A stretch of 40,304 nt of DNA from CAZEQD01 sp964514305 (GTDB lineage: Bacteria; Acidobacteriota; Aminicenantia; Aminicenantales; Aminicenantaceae), in NCBI GenBank assembly GCA_964514305.1, contig CAZEQD010000016.1, positions 1 to 40,304 of the forward strand, written 5' to 3'. This document shows, piece by piece, positions 25,201 through 32,114 of the stretch. The notes under the pieces were generated by a model. That model was not told the DNA's origin and did no database searches. It worked only from the letters and a program-made list of their open reading frames with translations. The position numbers were made by a program, and so were the translations under genes. Each line of letters opens with the position of its first letter. Position 1 is the first letter of the stretch.

Positions 25201-26226
25201 CTCTTGATAACTCCCTCCTTCAGGCTCGACATCAAAAGTCCCTAAGGAATGAAATGAGTTGGCTGAATTCTGCTCTGAAACCAGGAATTCTACTTTGCCA
25301 GGAAACCAGTCATCAGCCAGTTGAAAACCGATTTTCTGAATTTCCACCTCTCTTTCCTGGGGAAAAGCAAAGACAGCTTCCAGAGGGAGTTTTACCTTTC
25401 GTAAATCAATCTCTAATTCATAGCCATTGTCTTTTTCTTCTCTGGTTAACCACAGCTTATGATCAGTGAGACACTCAAATTCATCAGGAAGAGTATTGGA
25501 TATCACCTTGGCCCCATACCGTTTGGAAAGAAGGTCTTGAGGATTTCTGGCGGGAAGAGCCTCAGGCTCTAAAGATTTGACCGTAACTTGACTAAAGAGA
25601 ACCTCTGCACCTTTAAAACCAGAAGCACCTAATCCAAACTTTCCACTGGGGTAGCGGCCGTCTTCAATATCAAAAATAACTTTATTGTTAGCACAGAAAC
25701 GGAGGCGGCTTCCTCTAAAGTCAAAGCGGATAGGAATTTCTACATTAGGTGGAAAATCCATTTCACAATAGCCTAATACATCGTAACCATCAGGAGTTCT
25801 TGCCTCTAACTCAAATCGCTCTTTATCAAAATTATAGCCGGCTATATAAAAATGATTCTCATCCTGATAACCGCAGATAATGCCGGTCAGATAGCCGCGG
25901 CCATCAACCGTAAATAAAGAAGTCTCCACCGCATAATTCTGCCATGATTTTTCTCCGGCTAAGAGAGCTGTAGCCATCTTTTCTTCTTCATTTTCTATGC
26001 CTGAAAGCTCCGTAAGCCCCACCCGCCACTGGCTTGGCTTATATTTAGCTTGGGGATCATCCCAAACATTCCATTTCGTCTTTAAATCGGAAAAATTACT
26101 CTTGAATAAGACTTTTTCAGCAGTGAATGCCTGAAGCCCAATTACAAGAATTAAAATGAAACTTACAAGGTTCACCGAGGCAAATTGCCCTAAAAACCAC
26201 GGAAATAAAGAAGTTTTTCCCTTCAT
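22240..26226 (-). CDS. Giant exported protein: duplicated LamG/discoidin-like modules plus two VWA domains
   Basis: The 1328-residue protein starts with a signal sequence (about 1-35). A beta-jelly-roll module (39-220, LamG/DUF1080-like, KWNVWDDPQA) and a discoidin-like module (225-378, QKIGFQLADDWFP) are then repeated at 398-580 and 585-737, always offset by 360 residues. Residues 755-855 resemble a bacterial pre-peptidase C-terminal domain. Two von Willebrand A domains follow. VWA1 (about 858-1045) has the metal site DDSGS at 864-868. VWA2 (about 1075-1255) has DASNS at 1081-1085, Thr1163 and ITDG at 1187-1190. A beta tail ends the protein. VWA domains bind partner proteins through Mg2+. 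Catalytic activity is not evident; an adhesion or assembly role on the cell surface is inferred. Confidence 0.85.
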   Translation of the reverse strand: MKGKTSLFPWFLGQFASVNLVSFILILVIGLQAFTAEKVLFKSNFSDLKTKWNVWDDPQAKYKPSQWRVGLTELSGIENEEEKMATALLAGEKSWQNYAVETSLFTVDGRGYLTGIICGYQDENHFYIAGYNFDKERFELEARTPDGYDVLGYCEMDFPPNVEIPIRFDFRGSRLRFCANNKVIFDIEDGRYPSGKFGLGASGFKGAEVLFSQVTVKSLEPEALPARNPQDLLSKRYGAKVISNTLPDEFECLTDHKLWLTREEKDNGYELEIDLRKVKLPLEAVFAFPQEREVEIQKIGFQLADDWFPGKVEFLVSEQNSANSFHSLGTFDVEPEGGSYQEFKINPVKARYLKIRLLSSASQDWLRLEEMFIYGFPQGPEITAVSKQESKTSGRGKILFKEDFSSRNLSKWKIWDDPQASPKKSQWKIVLSEFSGIYNEMENPATVLFRGEKSWKNYSLHTNLYAVQGDGNLSGFIFGYQDHDQYYLAGYNFYKDRFELGTQTPNGFEILAFAEMSFPRGEWIPLEVIFAQKRITFKSNSLVIFDMHDDRYLQGRVGLGTSGLGGGSIIFGEIKAVSIEPGSLPPPELQDLLSSRRGAAIIYRTEPPKSDQFDEMLDHGLMDEEDMGNWYDLDLKETELPEEAVFCFPQGRFVEIHKIGFKLADKYFPKEIKFWVSNQTPKSGFKPLTTINLQAKPDSYQEFSVTATKAKYIKIQITKGYDPEEIRIKDMFIKGFFKEIGIKPAGEEDLGQVQLWEKEANDSLSQAQLLPPSVYLGGEAGQKDVDFYKLQIKGQASQKLVIYLNNIGILRPGYTLYTREQNEVKPSQAIAEGNVLKVVFTSLEPGDYYLKIVRPETYLTIVYDDSGSMGESVPIVKRILKGYLNNIGQGLNIKLMKYTDETIFLSDFTHDPAQLKRAVEAEVEGGGGTDTFLGLMSAIKSVKEKQGNRAVLAIFDEIDGESDDYLQQYIDLWNSILDAGISFSTIGVQSGWDDRTDYFGNTRRQIFSEIAYASGGQFYHSPSDQQVEKSANTIFTQLTSPVKYRIKAEWEEIVKKPGFLQILLAEGVEKQAAKNVELILDASNSMWGQIKGESKISIAKKVLAQIINGLPDKMNVGLRIYGHRYPLRDKRACKDTELVVPIGPLAKSQLITTINIIKPKGKTPLVFSVLKAGKDFEKVNKGSIILITDGIESCHGDINSIAPALKKLGIGLKVHIVGFDIKKAASRQQLEAIAKSTGGVYLDAKDSEQLLSSLQQTLKIEYAILDEKGAIKAKGFVGGEPLRVMEGSYRLRLMLEPQPLEANITIQANQKSSFVLLKEKGKWTLRKK
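24016..26112 (-). repeat. Two-copy internal coding repeat (about 1.0 kb each)
   Basis: Codons 39-378 (25093-26112) and 398-737 (24016-25035) encode two versions of the same two-module unit. Anchors such as WDDPQA (55/415), GEKSW (91/451), DLLS (231/591) and KIGF (298/658) are each exactly 360 codons apart. Protein similarity is moderate, so the duplication is old. Confidence 0.85.
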
Positions 26227-26294
26227 TTTTTTCTCCTTAATTTCTAGCTAGCCACTTCACAGCAAGTTCATCTATCTCCATAATTACTATCTCT

Positions 26295-26321
26295 CAACTA
26301 TTGAATTTTCAATAATAGTTG
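26295..26321 (-). repeat. Imperfect hairpin between the transglutaminase-like and VWA genes
   Basis: CAACTATTGAA (26295-26305) can pair with TTCAATAATAGTTG (26308-26321) as 11 base pairs with a three-base bulge. No T-run follows on the minus strand, so it is not a classic terminator. It could attenuate or process the operon transcript. Confidence 0.45.
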
Positions 26322-26361
26322 AGGTTCTGTTGGTTTTATTTGTATTCCTGCTGCATATATT

Positions 26362-28617
26362 CTATTCTGCAGAAGACAAGTAGACATTCAGAATAGTGGT
26401 TGAAGCACATTTAAATCCTTTAGCAAATTTAGCACACCAGCCCATATCTATTTTCAATCCTCCTTTGAAACCTATGCCCACTTCTTTCTTCCAGCAATCT
26501 TCAATTTCGACCGAGGCTCCAACTCCAACTTCCACCTTTTTTTCAAATTCAGGACAGAGATAACTGCCAATCTCTTTCATATAAGCTTTAGCTTCTTCAA
26601 GAGCTGCCTTATTCAATTCACCATATTTAAGGACAAGGGCAAAAAGAACCCAATAAGTATCGACACACCCAACCATAGCCCCTACTACCAATCCCATATC
26701 ATCATTCATCATGCCCTCAGTATCAAGTATAGTTCTTTGAATCATAGCTTGGTGAAGGCCTGAATCTAAAACTCCTACTATCTCACCACTTAATGGATTT
26801 AAATCCCACCAACCCCATCTTTTTTGGCCATTATAATTAACAGGTTTTATTGGAATTATTAGAATATGACCTGAATCAATAACTCTTCTTACTTTTCGGG
26901 CTACAAGGAAAGGCAATTTTAAATTGGTTAGTTTACTTTTCTCCAATTTTGAAAACATGGTAATGGGAATTTTCTTACTTGAAGCCAGTTCCATCAAACG
27001 GGCCGTGGTTAATGCTTTTTTCCCTGTCAACAGCTCTAATATTTTGCCTTCAAGGATTGATTCCATAACCCCTCGGCCATAGAGAAATGTCTCGCTCATT
27101 CTGGCAGCTTGGCCTGGATATGAAATGGCTTCTTTGCTGTCCTGTCTAAGATCCATGTAAACTTCAAGCTCGTCCCCAGTTCCTTCCACACTATTGATGA
27201 TGATGCGGGGTTGAGAATAGTAACTAAAAACAGAAAGGGCCTGACCCAAATCATGAGTCAGCTGATCAGAAGTTGAAGCAAAAATCATGTTCAGCAAGTG
27301 TCCAGCTTGTGGACCTGCCTTATCTTCTAAAGAAATGCTCCTTTCGTAAAGTTCACTTATATTTTTTTTCTTTTTAAGAGATGTTTTTATTTCTTCAAGT
27401 CCTTTTTTCAACGAATCAAGACGGTTCTTTTCCAGCACCTTTTTCAACTCTTTGTCCCAGGCTTCAGGGAGAACATCGTTGCCAGTAATGAGAATCGAGT
27501 GTCTCTGAAAATAATTGGGCATTTGTTTCAGATCGTTTTTCTGAAAAAGGACACGCTCTACATTCGTTACTTTTCCCTCAGGGCTTTCAAGCCGAAAACG
27601 AAGAATAAGCTTGGTGATTGACTCCTCATCTTTTTGTTTAGAAAACGTGGGGATTATTTGAGAAAAGCTTCCCTCTTCTGCCTCTTCCCAGTCAATGATT
27701 AAATGGCTATGGTAAATAACTTCAATTTTTTTTGATTTATTAGAAGCTTTTTTTTCTCCACCGCTTAAGCCTCCGAACAATCCGCCCAGCCCACCTCCTT
27801 CTTCCTCTTCATCTGCTGCTTGAAATGAAGCTACGATCTTAAGGGCTAAAGGCCTATTAACAACCTCTCGAATACTTCCCTCCCATTCCAAAACTGTTTC
27901 TGTTTCAGGATTTAAGATTTTTCTTTTCTTAAAAAGACCCTTCTCTACCTCTAAAGAAATGGTAATGTTTGGAAACAAATCTTCATCCAGATCCTCGCAA
28001 GTTTCTTCGATCGGAGCGTAAGCTTTCCCTATGGCTGCCTCAGGAAAACTAGGATCAAGGTCAAGCCATTGATCATTTTTATATATCTGAACCCACCAAT
28101 GATCCTTTACTCTCTGGATGAGCTTTTTATCCTGAGCAGGAAAGGAAATCAAAACATCTTTACTGTAGTCAAAATCTTTCCTTTCAGGAAAAATGCTTTC
28201 AATGAGAAGAGTAGCTTTATCGTCGCTCAGCACTCCTCTGGCTATTCTTACTTCCTCTCCTTCATCCCTAAGAAGATTCGCCAGAAAAAGTGCTTGTTCT
28301 TTGGCATTTCCCTGGCGACTCCAGAGAAGGCCCTGGTTAAACTTATAAATATCCTGGGAAGGTTCAAAACTAATTTCATCTCTGACAAAATAGAAAGATT
28401 CTTTCCACTTTTCTTCTTTTTGGCTGCTTCGGTCACTGGCTGAAAAGTCAGGGTAATCTGTTTGGGAATCGCTTACGATGGCAGTTGGATTGGAACTAGG
28501 TTTATCAGAAGATGAATCAGAGCTATTTTTACCGAGACCGTGGTTAGAGCAAAAAGTTAATGAAAAAATAAAAATAACGCTTAAACAATAAGAAGATGCC
28601 TTTAACCATTTATTCAT
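26362..28617 (-). CDS. Transglutaminase-like lipoprotein lacking the catalytic Cys
   Basis: The predicted 751-residue lipoprotein has lipobox SLTFC with Cys23, then a Ser-rich linker to about residue 65. Residues 70-200 have the transglutaminase-like fold: YFVRDEISF, GNAKEQALFLANLLRDEGEE, a DHWWVQIYKNDQW strand and DLDPSF. The histidine (His173) and aspartate (Asp188) of the papain-like triad are present, but the Cys position is Ala105 (GNA instead of GNC). It is therefore probably a binding pseudoenzyme. The remaining 550 residues have no motif I recognise, apart from a glycine-rich GGGLGGLFGGLSGG loop near 275. I start at ATG 28615-28617, preceded by AAAGGTGA. It is flanked by the VWA gene and the DUF4352-like gene on the same strand. 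Confidence 0.78.
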   Translation of the reverse strand: MNKWLKASSYCLSVIFIFSLTFCSNHGLGKNSSDSSSDKPSSNPTAIVSDSQTDYPDFSASDRSSQKEEKWKESFYFVRDEISFEPSQDIYKFNQGLLWSRQGNAKEQALFLANLLRDEGEEVRIARGVLSDDKATLLIESIFPERKDFDYSKDVLISFPAQDKKLIQRVKDHWWVQIYKNDQWLDLDPSFPEAAIGKAYAPIEETCEDLDEDLFPNITISLEVEKGLFKKRKILNPETETVLEWEGSIREVVNRPLALKIVASFQAADEEEEGGGLGGLFGGLSGGEKKASNKSKKIEVIYHSHLIIDWEEAEEGSFSQIIPTFSKQKDEESITKLILRFRLESPEGKVTNVERVLFQKNDLKQMPNYFQRHSILITGNDVLPEAWDKELKKVLEKNRLDSLKKGLEEIKTSLKKKKNISELYERSISLEDKAGPQAGHLLNMIFASTSDQLTHDLGQALSVFSYYSQPRIIINSVEGTGDELEVYMDLRQDSKEAISYPGQAARMSETFLYGRGVMESILEGKILELLTGKKALTTARLMELASSKKIPITMFSKLEKSKLTNLKLPFLVARKVRRVIDSGHILIIPIKPVNYNGQKRWGWWDLNPLSGEIVGVLDSGLHQAMIQRTILDTEGMMNDDMGLVVGAMVGCVDTYWVLFALVLKYGELNKAALEEAKAYMKEIGSYLCPEFEKKVEVGVGASVEIEDCWKKEVGIGFKGGLKIDMGWCAKFAKGFKCASTTILNVYLSSAE

Positions 28618-28663
28618 AATTTCACCTTTCAAAATAAAAATTTATTTTTTTAATTTTTCTCAA

Positions 28664-30094
28664 TCACTTTAGGGGTTTAAGGGTGGCCTCACTTTCATAT
28701 CCCCGAAAATAAAGGGAAGTTGGCCTCTTATCAGTATCAAAAGCAAGCTCAAAACGGACAAACATCTTGGGCGGAATAATAAACGGTTCAGGGGGCCGAT
28801 GAGCAAGAGCTAAAGTAGCCTCTTCATCAACATAAAACTTCTCTCCGCCTGCATTGAGGACGAATTGGGCATCCATCTGAATTTCAAGACCGCTTTCAAC
28901 TAAAGATTGAACACCCAAATCTAGTATTACTTGGCCGTTCTCTTGACGCACCCCATAAATCATGACTTCCATAGTCTCTCCATCACGATGAGAGGCTAAA
29001 GGCTTGGGCCTGGTTTGGGGCTTAACTTTTGCCAATTCAAAATGAAAAACATCGTTTTTAAGACGTACTCCTAATCGAACGACCTTAGCAGACAACGGGA
29101 TGAGAAAAGCCAGCTCCTGGTATTCATAAACTTCCGGTGTAAATCGGATAAGCCCTTCATCTGTGGTTGAACCATCTACACAATAAGACAAATAGCCGTC
29201 TTCAGTTATAACCCAGGTGTATTCTCTAGGGTCTATCTGGACAATATTTTTTATATCTTTTCCTGAAAAGCTCTTGCCGCTTAATTTTACCACTGCAAAT
29301 CGCCAACCCTCAGGAGCTTGCTCTTCATTATAGGAGTTCTGAAAATGAAGCGAATGGGCCGCTATTTGCACAGAATCATTTTTTATTGTATCTAAAATTT
29401 TTCCTGGTGGTTGGTCGCTTCCCCTAGCTTTGGCCAGATTTCCCTTGACGGCCAGCAGAATATTACCGTATTCATAATCAAAAAACTGAAAGCCTAAATT
29501 TTTAGCTTTAGCAGGAATAAGGTAAACGAGAGCTGCCCGACGTCTCTCTCCCTTCTTGGCAATAGTAAAAGGTTCAGCCAATTTAACTCCTTCCGGGATT
29601 TCTTCAGTAACTCTGTTGAGGGGATAGGCCAAACCATCAGCTACTAAGTAAGCATGGTTGAACATCTCTTCCACCATATAAGCCACATCGGCCATAACAT
29701 ATTCGGTTTTCTTATTCTTTTTACCTCCGGCAAAGGCGCTTACTCCCATGGTTCGATCTGTTTTCCCTTCAAGTTTTTTCTTTTCTACCTTTTGTTTTGG
29801 GTGAATGTTTTCCCATTCCGTTTCCAGGATGAGAAAAATCCAGCCATCGGGAGCCTGCAGATCAGCCATCTCGGGTTTAAAAGTGGTTTTTACTATTTTA
29901 ATGGAAACAGCTCTATTAGAGTCTTTCTGGGCAATATTTTCTTTCCTGGAAGATAAGTTAAGTTTTTTTTCGCAACCAGGAAATCCTCTTGTATTCCTGG
30001 CAGGAATTAGTAAAGCAAAAAAGCAAAATAAAAAAAGAAGTAAAAAAGGGTAATTTAAAAGACAATATTTTATCCTTTTAGACATTTGAGACAT
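28664..30094 (-). CDS. Exported two-domain beta protein (DUF4352-like)
   Basis: The 476-residue protein has a long hydrophobic leader (residues 10-33). Two or three related beta-sandwich domains then carry the recurring pattern AP(D/E)GW(I/R)F at about 81-86 and 264-269, followed by a 'valid/visible value' strand ending in F..P. This is reminiscent of DUF4352 (immunoprotease-inhibitor-like) exported domains. The C-terminal part (380-476) has VILDLGVQSLVESG and PPKMFVRFELAFDT, the usual DUF4352 sequence style. No enzyme motif is seen. It lies 46 bases upstream of the transglutaminase-like gene, so the two are probably one operon together with the VWA gene. AAGGG precedes the ATG. Confidence 0.62.
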   Translation of the reverse strand: MSQMSKRIKYCLLNYPFLLLFLFCFFALLIPARNTRGFPGCEKKLNLSSRKENIAQKDSNRAVSIKIVKTTFKPEMADLQAPDGWIFLILETEWENIHPKQKVEKKKLEGKTDRTMGVSAFAGGKKNKKTEYVMADVAYMVEEMFNHAYLVADGLAYPLNRVTEEIPEGVKLAEPFTIAKKGERRRAALVYLIPAKAKNLGFQFFDYEYGNILLAVKGNLAKARGSDQPPGKILDTIKNDSVQIAAHSLHFQNSYNEEQAPEGWRFAVVKLSGKSFSGKDIKNIVQIDPREYTWVITEDGYLSYCVDGSTTDEGLIRFTPEVYEYQELAFLIPLSAKVVRLGVRLKNDVFHFELAKVKPQTRPKPLASHRDGETMEVMIYGVRQENGQVILDLGVQSLVESGLEIQMDAQFVLNAGGEKFYVDEEATLALAHRPPEPFIIPPKMFVRFELAFDTDKRPTSLYFRGYESEATLKPLK

Positions 30095-30154
30095 TTTTCC
30101 CTTGCTCCTCTGGAATAATTCTTAAAATCTATTTAGTCTATTATCACCATTCCC

Positions 30155-30417
30155 CAAGCATGTCAATTTTATTTTATTTCTATTTTTTTATTTTATATTT
30201 TGTATTTTTATATTTTGATTTTTATATTTTTTATATTCCGGGGTCAGACCGAGCTAATCAATTGATATTAAAGGAATTAACTTCATTTTTTATGCTATTT
30301 TGGGTCTTAGAGTGGCAATTTTGGGGCCAGGTTCATCAATTTAAGAAAGTAAAAGAAAAAGATAATTGAGAATTGATATAAAAAGTTGCTTAGAGTACCA
30401 TTTTTTCCTACGGTTCC
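30155..30417. repeat. AT-rich low-complexity tract with a GGGGTCAGACC motif and ISL3-end-like sequence
   Basis: 30160-30236 is almost only T and A in short units (TTTTAT, TTTTTATATT). At 30240-30250 comes GGGGTCAGACC, a sequence I recall near REP-type/IS200-like elements, and at 30315-30338 a stretch resembling 39981-40003. No gene is supported; this is probably mobile-element debris. Confidence 0.5.
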
Positions 30418-30837
30418 TCACGTTTTAGAGTACCTGGTGGTGTGGATATTGTATATTTTGAGCATGAAATAGTCCATATCTCGGTAGCCGAATGCTTTTC
30501 GTTTAATGACTTTAATTTGGTTATTAATTCCCTCCACTTTGGCTGTAGAGATGGGAAAGTCGAAGTAGTTAAGTATACCAGCAGCATGTCTTTTCAACTT
30601 CTTGGCGAAGCGAGACAGCAACAATATTCCCGAGCTTAGAGCCTTACGGATCCAATCGAAGAGGAATCTCTCGGCCTCCCATCTATTGGGTAAGTGCCAT
30701 GGTATCGATCGTTTTCTGGGACACCATAAGGTGTCAGGGGCAATTCCTTGCCTGAATCCACATGGGTGACTGGTGCAAAAGTTCTGCAACCACAATACCA
30801 AAAACAACGGACGCATCAGAGTCCTCAACGTTACCAC
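30418..30837 (-). pseudogene. C-terminal remnant of an ISL3-family transposase
   Basis: The last 95 residues match the C-terminus of ISL3-type (IS204/IS1001/IS1165) DDE transposases: an LPNRWEAERFLFDWIRKA helix, LLLSRFAKKLKRHAAGILNYF, the conserved STAKVEGINNQIKVIKRKAFGY stretch with the catalytic Glu, and YFMLKIY near the end. The first 45 residues of the open frame do not match the family and are probably out of frame. Full-length ISL3 transposases are about 400-550 residues, so roughly three quarters of the gene, including the first catalytic Asp residues and the zinc-finger N-terminus, is missing. It cannot be active. Neither intact terminal repeats nor target duplications were found. Confidence 0.8.
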
Positions 30838-30950
30838 GTGATATTCTTATTGTAAGAAAAATTTAATCAAGATGTAAGTATGCCTTCTTGACAATCGCCC
30901 TCTAATGGGTAATCCCAATTTAATTTACGAGAATTTCTATTTATAGACGT

Positions 30951-31361
30951 TCAATCAGCTATCAATTTCCTGGCTTTTTCCACCACAAACTCAGCTTCTT
31001 TGATAGCTTGAAGCGCATCATTATTTGTATATTCTTCGGTGGGGATAAAATCAATGTCACCGTAGAAAGCCAGTTCTCTTTCTTTTCGGAGTCTTTTAGA
31101 AATGGAGGCCAGTTTCTTGAGGTGGCAGGCGATATCAGGTGGGAATTTATCTCTGTGTTCCAGCAATAGCCCACCAACATCATGATACTTTGGTGGTTCT
31201 ATGCCTACAAAGCGAAGCATTCCCTTCAAGGATAATTCTACTACTTCCTGAGCTTCTCTAATAACGTCGGAAAAAGCACTTTTTTTGAAAAGCAGATGAA
31301 GAATGTCAATCCGATCAGAAGCCTTCCTCAAATAGCTATGGGCCAGGGTTTTATTGGTCAT
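30951..31361 (-). CDS. HEPN-domain protein, toxin-like partner of MNT
   Basis: The 136-residue all-helical protein has the HEPN pattern: an N-terminal SYLRKASDRIDIL helix, a central helix (EAQEVVELSLKGMLRFVG), YHD at 59-61 and the late RELAFYGD segment (Arg95 to Tyr100-Gly101). HEPN proteins are RNA-cleaving toxins or regulated substrates of the nucleotidyltransferase encoded beside them. In the best-studied pairs, the MNT partner adds AMP to a HEPN tyrosine. The usual RxxxxH catalytic motif is not evident, so activity is uncertain. The ATG overlaps the stop codon of the upstream MNT gene as ATGA, so translation is coupled. Confidence 0.85.
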   Translation of the reverse strand: MTNKTLAHSYLRKASDRIDILHLLFKKSAFSDVIREAQEVVELSLKGMLRFVGIEPPKYHDVGGLLLEHRDKFPPDIACHLKKLASISKRLRKERELAFYGDIDFIPTEEYTNNDALQAIKEAEFVVEKARKLIAD

Positions 31362-31849
31362 AATTCAATCACATCGCCTGGCTTATAATCAGGCTTGAGA
31401 ATCCAATACCAGGCATTTCCCTGCCAGACTCGTCTTGCTCCCAGCTTTTTCAATTTTTGCCCGAGCCGTTCCAGGATTTTGGAAAAAAACCCATCGCGGT
31501 CAAAGAGAATTTGGGCATCCTCTACCATATCGAGAAATAGCGGACTTCCCATTTCTGCCTCTTGGGGTGTTTTGAAGATTGGTGAAATGTAAGTATTTAT
31601 GCCATTTTTCTGAAGAGAGATGAGAAAAGACTCGATCTTCTTTTCCACACTCATGAATTGAGCAACTCTCTTCATTCTTCCCCTGGGCAGGCCATCAGCA
31701 ATTATGAGGATATCAAGGTCAGAATCAAAACGGTAGGTCCCTCGGGCAGCGGAGCCAAAAATGGCCAATGTCACCAGTCTATCCTGGTAGAAAGATCTAA
31801 CTTCAGAAAGAAGTATTTGCTGGAGTTCTTCAAATCTTTCTTTTAACAT
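31358..31849 (-). CDS. MNT-type minimal nucleotidyltransferase, antitoxin-like
   Basis: The 163-residue protein has the minimal nucleotidyltransferase core: FGSAARG (residues 31-37), followed by the metal-binding Asp pair DSDLD (Asp44 and Asp46), the GS...DxD signature of polymerase-beta-like enzymes. Members paired with HEPN proteins typically neutralise them by adding AMP. The C-terminal 60 residues, with WQGNAWYWILKPDYKPGD at the end, are an extension beyond the minimal fold. It is the first gene of the pair, as in other HEPN/MNT modules. No good ribosome binding site lies before the ATG. The pair sits between an ISL3 remnant and exported hydrolases, in keeping with recent acquisition. Confidence 0.9.
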   Translation of the reverse strand: MLKERFEELQQILLSEVRSFYQDRLVTLAIFGSAARGTYRFDSDLDILIIADGLPRGRMKRVAQFMSVEKKIESFLISLQKNGINTYISPIFKTPQEAEMGSPLFLDMVEDAQILFDRDGFFSKILERLGQKLKKLGARRVWQGNAWYWILKPDYKPGDVIEL

Positions 31850-32114
31850 TAGCGGTTCCGATTCGATCTAAATTTATCATGATACCAGAAAGATGTCAAA
31901 ACAATACGAGTCAAGAAAAATGGGAAATATGTATTGTGTCCCCATTTAAATGATTGCATCTAATCGGTGAAAGTTGTACTATCTAATCCAAAATAATTTT
32001 TCTATAAAGAAATTGATGTTTTTTTCATGTTCACTCAAACAAGCCTCGCCAAGTGAGTTTACCATTAAAATGAGTGCAGCCTTTTATAGGACACTATAAA
32101 ATTAAGGAGGTATT

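Noticed and set aside
30160..30369. A 69-codon plus-strand open frame, mostly Phe/Tyr/Leu
   Set aside because: It is translated from an AT-rich low-complexity tract, with no ribosome binding site and no domain-like composition.
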